DNA from: an uncultured Clostridium sp.
GTDB taxonomy: Bacteria > Bacillota > Clostridia > TANB77 > CAG-508
Length of the DNA: 35,483 bases
Assembly (NCBI GenBank): GCA_900553405.1
Contig: USDF01000011.1
Location: 1-35,483, forward strand
Reading direction: 5' to 3'
Below the pieces are notes generated by a model, which saw only the letters and a program-made list of their open reading frames with translations, was not told the origin of the DNA and ran no database searches. Of this stretch, positions 31,613-35,483 are shown piece after piece. A program made the translations under genes and the position numbers. Each line of letters opens with the position of its first letter. Position 1 is the stretch's first letter.

Positions 31613-31627
31613 CTCATAACCCGAAGG
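31613..31627 (+). repeat. Right core of element 2 (attR), 15 bp
   Basis: CTCATAACCCGAAGG is identical to the anticodon-arm part of the tRNA and of copy 2, and one more base (A at 31612) matches copy 2. The remaining tRNA 3' half is absent or decayed beyond recognition. Confidence 0.75.
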
Positions 31628-31714
31628 CCTACACAGGGCAAAACCACCACAAAAAGAAATATCATAAACAAAAAATTATACAATACTAATATCCGAAAAA
31701 AAACAACAATTATA

Positions 31715-31723
31715 TGATATAAT
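31715..31723 (+). promoter_or_regulatory. Extended -10 promoter of the gene at 31796
   Basis: TGaTATAAT at 31715-31723, with no clear -35. Confidence 0.5.
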
Positions 31724-31795
31724 AAACAAAGTAATGGAAAAATAATTATAAAAAATAAGAAAACAAAATATGCAATTATAGGGTAAGAAGAAAAT

Positions 31796-32794
31796 ATGGA
31801 GCAAAATATGGAAAGGTTTGAAATAAGATTTAAAATCTTAAAAAAATATCACTTAGTAAACGGACAAAAAATTACAATAAAACAACTTAAGGAAATTTCA
31901 AAAAACGAAAAAATTGAATTAAAAGATTTAATATTAATATTAAACTGTTATAAAAATGCAAAATATAAAAATCTAGAATCTTGGACTACTATAAAAATAA
32001 AACAAGAATATACAAAAAGAGAAATAGTAAACCTAATAAAAATTGAGTTAAAATATCTACCGCAATATGGCAGTCGAATGTATAGTAAGAAAGAATTAAA
32101 CAATATATGTAAAAAATATAGAATCAATATTGATGACTTTTTAACCTATGTATATAAATATAAAATTTGCTATTATGAAAATGCTTATATTCTATCAATG
32201 AATAAAAATGGAATTTGGATAGGAGAAAATATAAAATTATCAGTTGAATTTTTGAATGATAATTATTTGAAACTATATAAAAAAGTAGAAAAAATTGCAA
32301 ATAAAATGTCAATTCTGTACAATTCTAAAATAACAAAAGATGAAATGATAGATGTAGGAATAAATTATATTTTAGATCAGGGAAGAATAGAAAAAAATAT
32401 GTCTTTTAATAATGAAAGAACTATTGGAAAATTAGTTTATAAAGCAAAATACAAAATGTTAGAAAAAGTAATAAAAGCATTCAAAGAAAGTAATTTGGAT
32501 GATATCATGGATTTTGTAGGAGATTACGATAAAGTAGAGCAAAAGAGTAAAATAGATAATTGGTTATATCCAATAAAATGGAAAAAAATTGAAAGAATAA
32601 TTATTGATAGTATCCAAACAAATATAGAAGAAATTATAAAAAATAGAAAGTGCGGACTTCGTATGCTAGCTAAAAGATTAAATATGGAGTATAAAGAACT
32701 TTATCAAAACATAGAAAATATTTCTAAAAAATTAATAAAAGGAAATAAGGCAAAGGTTTGCAGAGATGGAAGGGTAGTGATTATGAATGAATAA
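31796..32794 (+). CDS. Hypothetical protein, possible DNA-binding
   Basis: 332 residues, basic, helical, soluble. I recognise no family. The middle part (about 190-235: MIDVGINYILDQGRIEKN, then ERTIGKLVYKAKYKMLEKVIKAF) and the C-terminal CGLRMLAKRLNMEYKELYQNI look like helical DNA-binding units of the kind seen in sigma-like regulators, but this is a weak impression. Two ATGs (31796 and 31808) are possible; GGAG lies before the second. It overlaps the following membrane-protein gene by 8 bp, so the two work together. Confidence 0.75.
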   Translation: MEQNMERFEIRFKILKKYHLVNGQKITIKQLKEISKNEKIELKDLILILNCYKNAKYKNLESWTTIKIKQEYTKREIVNLIKIELKYLPQYGSRMYSKKELNNICKKYRINIDDFLTYVYKYKICYYENAYILSMNKNGIWIGENIKLSVEFLNDNYLKLYKKVEKIANKMSILYNSKITKDEMIDVGINYILDQGRIEKNMSFNNERTIGKLVYKAKYKMLEKVIKAFKESNLDDIMDFVGDYDKVEQKSKIDNWLYPIKWKKIERIIIDSIQTNIEEIIKNRKCGLRMLAKRLNMEYKELYQNIENISKKLIKGNKAKVCRDGRVVIMNE

Positions 32795-33563
32795 ATATAA
32801 AATAAAAGGGACTAAAGTAACAGATGAAATAATAAGAATATTTGAAGAAAATAGTTTAAAAGTAATGACAATTAGAGACATGAGAAGTGTTGTAAATAAA
32901 ATAATTATAGTAGGTATCTTTTATTTTTGTATTTCTTTTATATTAGAAAAAATACCATTAGCCAATTTAATATTTTTAGCTATTTTTGTATTCGTAACTA
33001 TTGGATATATGTTTATCAAATTTAATAATATTTTATATTTTAGAAGTAAGAAAATAGGAAGTAAACCATATAAAATTTTTTCAAAGAATAAATATTATGA
33101 AATTAACAAACATAATAGAAAAATAATTTCAAAAAGTGAAGTTAAATTGATAAAAAAGATTTTAAAAAATAATAGTATGTATAATATTGAATGTATGAAA
33201 GAATTAAGAGATTACTTTAAATATAACAAGAAGACCGATAAATATAATGAAACAGGATTTGCCCAAATAGTAGTAGGAATGTATGCTATTCCAATTACTT
33301 TTAATATAATTAGCATATATACTGCAATAAGTAAAAATGAATTGCCAAAAAATATCATAGATATTGGATACATTATAATTTTTTCTATTACAATAGTTGC
33401 AATTATATATATAATATATCTTATAAAGAAAATAAAAATGTTATCAATTACTAATTCGTATACATATCCAATTTTTATAGAGACTTTAACTGATTTTATT
33501 ATATTAGAATCTAAAGAGAATAATAAATATCACAAAAATAATACAATTACAAGAAAAGTATAG
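32787..33563 (+). CDS. Four-TM membrane protein, partner of the gene at 31796
   Basis: 258 residues. Two closely spaced membrane segments at about 35-75, a basic cytoplasmic loop of about 90 residues, and two more segments at about 165-188 and 192-215. No family is recognised. GGAAGGGTAGTG precedes the ATG. It is translationally coupled to the upstream gene by an 8-bp overlap; a membrane-regulator pair is one reading. Confidence 0.75.
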   Translation: MNKYKIKGTKVTDEIIRIFEENSLKVMTIRDMRSVVNKIIIVGIFYFCISFILEKIPLANLIFLAIFVFVTIGYMFIKFNNILYFRSKKIGSKPYKIFSKNKYYEINKHNRKIISKSEVKLIKKILKNNSMYNIECMKELRDYFKYNKKTDKYNETGFAQIVVGMYAIPITFNIISIYTAISKNELPKNIIDIGYIIIFSITIVAIIYIIYLIKKIKMLSITNSYTYPIFIETLTDFIILESKENNKYHKNNTITRKV

Positions 33564-33579
33564 AAATATCCACAATAAG

Positions 33580-33588
33580 TGATATAAT
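33580..33588 (+). promoter_or_regulatory. Extended -10 promoter of the gene at 33653
   Basis: TGaTATAAT at 33580-33588; AAAGGAG and the ATG at 33653 follow. Confidence 0.5.
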
Positions 33589-33652
33589 TGTAAAAAATTA
33601 TTTAATGTTAAATCAATATGGAAAATATAAAAGATAAATAAAAGGAGTAATT

Positions 33653-34132
33653 ATGAAAAATCAAGAATACATAGAATATACATACAAACATAGGAAAATA
33701 GTTATATATTTAGCAAATAAATATGTAAAAAAAGATAAAGAAAAAATATTAAAACAAATAGAAAATCATGACGTAGATAAACTTTTTGCTTATTTATTTT
33801 ACAACAAAAAAGATGTGTCAAAAATACATAGAAATTCATCTTCACACCATCAAAATGAACTAGAAAAGAATAATATAGATTATATAGAAATGGTGCTGGA
33901 TTGGGAAAGCGCAAGATATACAAAACCAGATAAACCACTAAACGCATATGATACTTTGTACAAATATTACCCTAATATGGAAGAAAAAATCTTACCAATA
34001 TTAAAAGAATTTGGAATAGATAAAACTAATTTGCCAATGGAAGAAGATGTATTAAAATACGCAAATAGTATAAAGAATGTAACAATCGATGAAATAAAGA
34101 ATGAAATGATAGAGTATATAAAGAAAATTTAA
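33653..34132 (+). CDS. DUF5662-like H/D-rich protein
   Basis: 159 residues with a chain of conserved-looking metal-type residues: HRKIVIYLA, then NHDVDKL, then HRNSSSHHQNE, then DWESARYTKP. The H...HD...HH...D order resembles DUF5662 and HD-domain hydrolase-like proteins, which usually carry a metal centre; no substrate is known. Soluble, with no signal peptide. Single gene with its own promoter. The family label is a moderate-confidence recall. Confidence 0.7.
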   Translation: MKNQEYIEYTYKHRKIVIYLANKYVKKDKEKILKQIENHDVDKLFAYLFYNKKDVSKIHRNSSSHHQNELEKNNIDYIEMVLDWESARYTKPDKPLNAYDTLYKYYPNMEEKILPILKEFGIDKTNLPMEEDVLKYANSIKNVTIDEIKNEMIEYIKKI

Positions 34133-34188
34133 TCCCTCACACCTACTCCCACCTAGACTCCATCAAAAATGTGAAACTTTTGTGAATT

Positions 34189-34230
34189 TTAGCACTCTAC
34201 TATTGACACTGCTAAAAATAGATGTATAAT
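34189..34230 (+). promoter_or_regulatory. CIRCE operator overlapping the hsp20 promoter
   Basis: TTAGCACTC (34189-34197), nine bases, then CACTGCTAA (34207-34215): CIRCE with two changes from GAGTGCTAA in the right arm. It overlaps the -35 TTGACA (34203-34208); the -10 TATAAT is at 34225-34230 with a 16-bp spacer. Repression by HrcA is expected from this arrangement. Confidence 0.8.
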
Positions 34231-34240
34231 ATTTATGAAA

Positions 34241-34296
34241 ATGATAAATAATACTTATCATAAATATGTGCCACTCCCATCAAGTGTCAACACATA
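34241..34296 (+). promoter_or_regulatory. Structured 5' leader of hsp20
   Basis: ATGATAA/TTATCAT (34241-34261) and a two-step stem TATGTG + CACT with AGTG + CACATA (34265-34296) lie between the promoter and the ribosome site AAAGGAG (34307-34313). The ribosome site itself is not paired in these stems, so a classic RNA thermometer is not evident. Confidence 0.4.
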
Positions 34297-34322
34297 AATA
34301 AAAATTAAAGGAGTTGATTTTT

Positions 34323-34739
34323 ATGATGATGATACCAAGAAGACATGATTTCGATTTATTTGATGACGTGTTTGGAGATGCATTTTTTAATGAGGGAGCA
34401 AGTAAGCTAATGAAAACAGACATTAAAGAGAAAAAGGACAAATATGTAATAGACATTGACTTACCAGGATACGAAAAAGAAGGAATAAAATTAAACATTC
34501 AAGATGGATATTTAACAGTCCATGCATCAGTAAATAAAGATGAAAAAGATGAAGAAAAAGGTAAATTTGTACGTAGAGAAAGATTCTCTGGAGAATGTTC
34601 TAGAAGCTTCTATGTTGGAGAAAATGTAACTGAAGACGAGATCAAAGCTAAATTTAAAAACGGAACATTAACAATCGAAGTTCCTAAAAAAGAAGAGAAA
34701 AAAGAATTACCAGAAAAGAAATATATTCCAATCGAATAA
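34323..34739 (+). CDS. hsp20: Hsp20 / alpha-crystallin small heat-shock protein
   Basis: 138 residues from ATG 34323 (AAAGGAG nine bases upstream; the in-frame TTG at 34314 overlaps that site). The N-terminal MMMIPRRHDFDLFDDVF arm precedes the alpha-crystallin domain (about 30-125: KTDIKEKKDKYVIDIDLPGY..., GTLTIEVPK), ending in the IPI-type motif YIPIE that links dimers into oligomers. It holds unfolding proteins during stress without ATP. A CIRCE operator at its promoter indicates heat control by HrcA. Confidence 0.95.
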   Translation: MMMIPRRHDFDLFDDVFGDAFFNEGASKLMKTDIKEKKDKYVIDIDLPGYEKEGIKLNIQDGYLTVHASVNKDEKDEEKGKFVRRERFSGECSRSFYVGENVTEDEIKAKFKNGTLTIEVPKKEEKKELPEKKYIPIE

Positions 34740-34770
34740 AACCAAAAAAATATACATTAAAGAAGCAATA

Positions 34771-34800
34771 TAAAAGAGATACTAAATAGGTATCTCTTTT
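34771..34800. terminator. Terminator between hsp20 and the Nudix gene
   Basis: AAAAGAGATAC pairs with GTATCTCTTTT (11 bp, perfect), usable from both sides because the genes converge. Confidence 0.75.
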
Positions 34801-34811
34801 AACATAAAATA

Positions 34812-35309
34812 TTAGTTATTATTTAAATAATCTAAAATTATATAGAATTCATCAACATTACTGTCTAAAAATTCATTTGTAGAAATAAGATGCTTAATTT
34901 CATCAACAGTCATCCATTTAACAGATTCAACTTCTTCTTTCTGAAGAATTAGGCTATTAGTAGAAAAGTCTTTTTTCATATAATATAAATCAAAAAATAT
35001 TTTATCTTCATCTTCTCTACCAGAATAAACTAAATGTAATTCGTCTTCGTTAGCATTTAAAGCAAGCTCTTCATTAATTTCAGTCATCATAGCTTGAATA
35101 CTTGTTTCTCCAGTTTTTGCGTGTCCACCAGTTGAAGCATATTTACCACCCTTTTGAACACTTCTTTTTTGAATCAAAAATTCACCTTTAGAATTTTGAA
35201 TAAAAGATAAAACAACTAAAATAAATTTACCATCTGGAATGGAATCTCCTTTATAAATAGTTTCTCCTGTTAAATTTCTGTTGATATCGTATAGGTCTCT
35301 TTTTTCCAT
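34812..35309 (-). CDS. Nudix hydrolase
   Basis: 165 residues. The Nudix box is at 62-84: GHAKTGETSIQAMM, then TEINEELAL, fitting G-x5-E-x7-REU-x-EE-x-G-U except that the usual Arg is Thr76 and the second Gly is Ala83; the metal-binding glutamates E77, E80 and E81 are intact. The N-terminal MEKRDLYDINRNLTGE... resembles IPP-isomerase-like or YfcD-type Nudix enzymes. The substrate, a nucleoside diphosphate derivative or a prenyl diphosphate, is not determined. AGGAGATAACTT lies upstream. Confidence 0.9.
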   Translation of the reverse strand: MEKRDLYDINRNLTGETIYKGDSIPDGKFILVVLSFIQNSKGEFLIQKRSVQKGGKYASTGGHAKTGETSIQAMMTEINEELALNANEDELHLVYSGREDEDKIFFDLYYMKKDFSTNSLILQKEEVESVKWMTVDEIKHLISTNEFLDSNVDEFYIILDYLNNN

Positions 35310-35483
35310 ATAAGTTATCTCCTAACATATTTTATGAAAAAATTATAACATAGGAATGAAAAAAAATAAATAGCAAATAAATAATAAAAAAATATATAAA
35401 TGGTAAAATTAAATTACCGGTTAGAGATAAAAAAGACACATAATTAAACTTATGATACAATGTTGGTGACCAAACTAACATTG
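35310..35483. other. Right edge of the window
   Basis: AT-rich with no complete gene. At the very end CAATGTT...AACATTG (about 35458-35483) can form a hairpin, possibly part of a leader or operator of a gene outside the window. Confidence 0.35.

Larger units (their letters stand above)
16101..31627. mobile_element. Integrative element 2 (defence island at tRNA-fMet)
   Basis: Left border is the tRNA segment 16101-16146; right border is the core CTCATAACCCGAAGG at 31613-31627. The integrase is the first gene inside the left end and points at it, the classical arrangement. Arm-like GGGGAGA repeats lie near both ends (16318-16336, 31474-31487). Backbone: int, DUF6076-like, xis, RepA_N. Cargo: a PD-(D/E)XK protein, HTH-Fic, a type IIS restriction system with a DUF5655 nuclease-like protein, Hachiman HamAB, and a TnpV-like pair. 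No relaxase or conjugation genes are seen, so transfer would need a helper. Confidence 0.82.
31442..31795. other. Right end of element 2 and border region without genes
   Basis: It contains the right arm-like repeat (31474-31487), which also forms a GGGGAGA/TTCTCCCC hairpin, the core CTCATAACCCGAAGG (31613-31627), and an extended -10 promoter (31715-31723) for the next gene. Confidence 0.6.

Noticed and set aside
16101..31627. Element 2 as a conjugative element (ICE)
   Set aside because: No relaxase, coupling protein or type IV secretion gene can be found; RepA_N, int and xis alone do not support it.
34241..34313. RNA thermometer in the hsp20 leader
   Set aside because: The ribosome binding site at 34307-34313 is not paired in the hairpins I can draw.

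Overview
The window is very AT-rich (roughly a quarter G+C by eye). Its housekeeping genes (LCP cell-wall ligase, DacA-type carboxypeptidase, CvpA, ComEA, DUF5711 protein) and strong AGGAGG-type ribosome binding sites point to a low-GC Firmicute, most likely a Clostridia-class gut-type bacterium. Many promoters carry an extended -10 of the form TGaTATAAT. Species cannot be decided from the sequence.

Layout. (1) 1-6600 is chromosomal core: DUF5711 protein, CvpA, an LCP transferase with its own promoter and a TTG start, D-Ala-D-Ala carboxypeptidase on the minus strand, ComEA, and a 58-residue protein. (2) 6604-6679 is the initiator tRNA-fMet gene with a consensus promoter. (3) 6635-16100 is integrative element 1 (about 9.5 kb). 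It carries a tyrosine integrase, a zinc-ribbon DUF6076-like protein, a small HTH protein, an excisionase, a frameshifted primase/VapE-like helicase, a repressor-like HTH, several small or membrane proteins, and a cargo cluster near the tRNA (HEPN-like protein, two-TM protein, tail-anchored protein). It resembles a phage satellite. (4) 16101-31627 is integrative element 2 (about 15.5 kb), inserted at the same tRNA site. It carries its own integrase, a DUF6076-like protein, an excisionase and a RepA_N initiator, plus a stacked defence load: a PD-(D/E)XK nuclease-like protein, an HTH-Fic protein, an AlwI/BstNBI-family type IIS restriction system with two adenine methyltransferases and a DUF5655 nuclease-like protein, and a Hachiman-type HamA/HamB pair. 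A TnpV-like gene pair lies at its right end. (5) 31796-35483 returns to chromosome-like genes: an unrecognised protein with a membrane partner, an H/D-rich DUF5662-like protein, a CIRCE-controlled Hsp20 and a Nudix hydrolase.

The element borders are well supported by the sequence. A 46-bp tRNA 3' segment is repeated at 6635-6680 and 16101-16146, and its 15-bp core recurs at 31613-31627. Each element has its own pair of arm-like direct repeats near both ends: AAAGTGACG repeats in element 1 and GGGGAGA repeats in element 2, both with an 11-bp period. Each element also brings the 3' half of the tRNA plus a terminator, so the essential initiator tRNA stays functional.

Most interesting points: the tandem islands in an initiator tRNA; the control module shared by both elements (divergent DUF6076-like protein and excisionase, with TTAGTAAT inverted repeats between them); the uncharacterised HEPN-like plus membrane-protein cargo of element 1; the lone PD-(D/E)XK protein next to the element 2 integrase; and the single-base frameshift in the element 1 replication gene.
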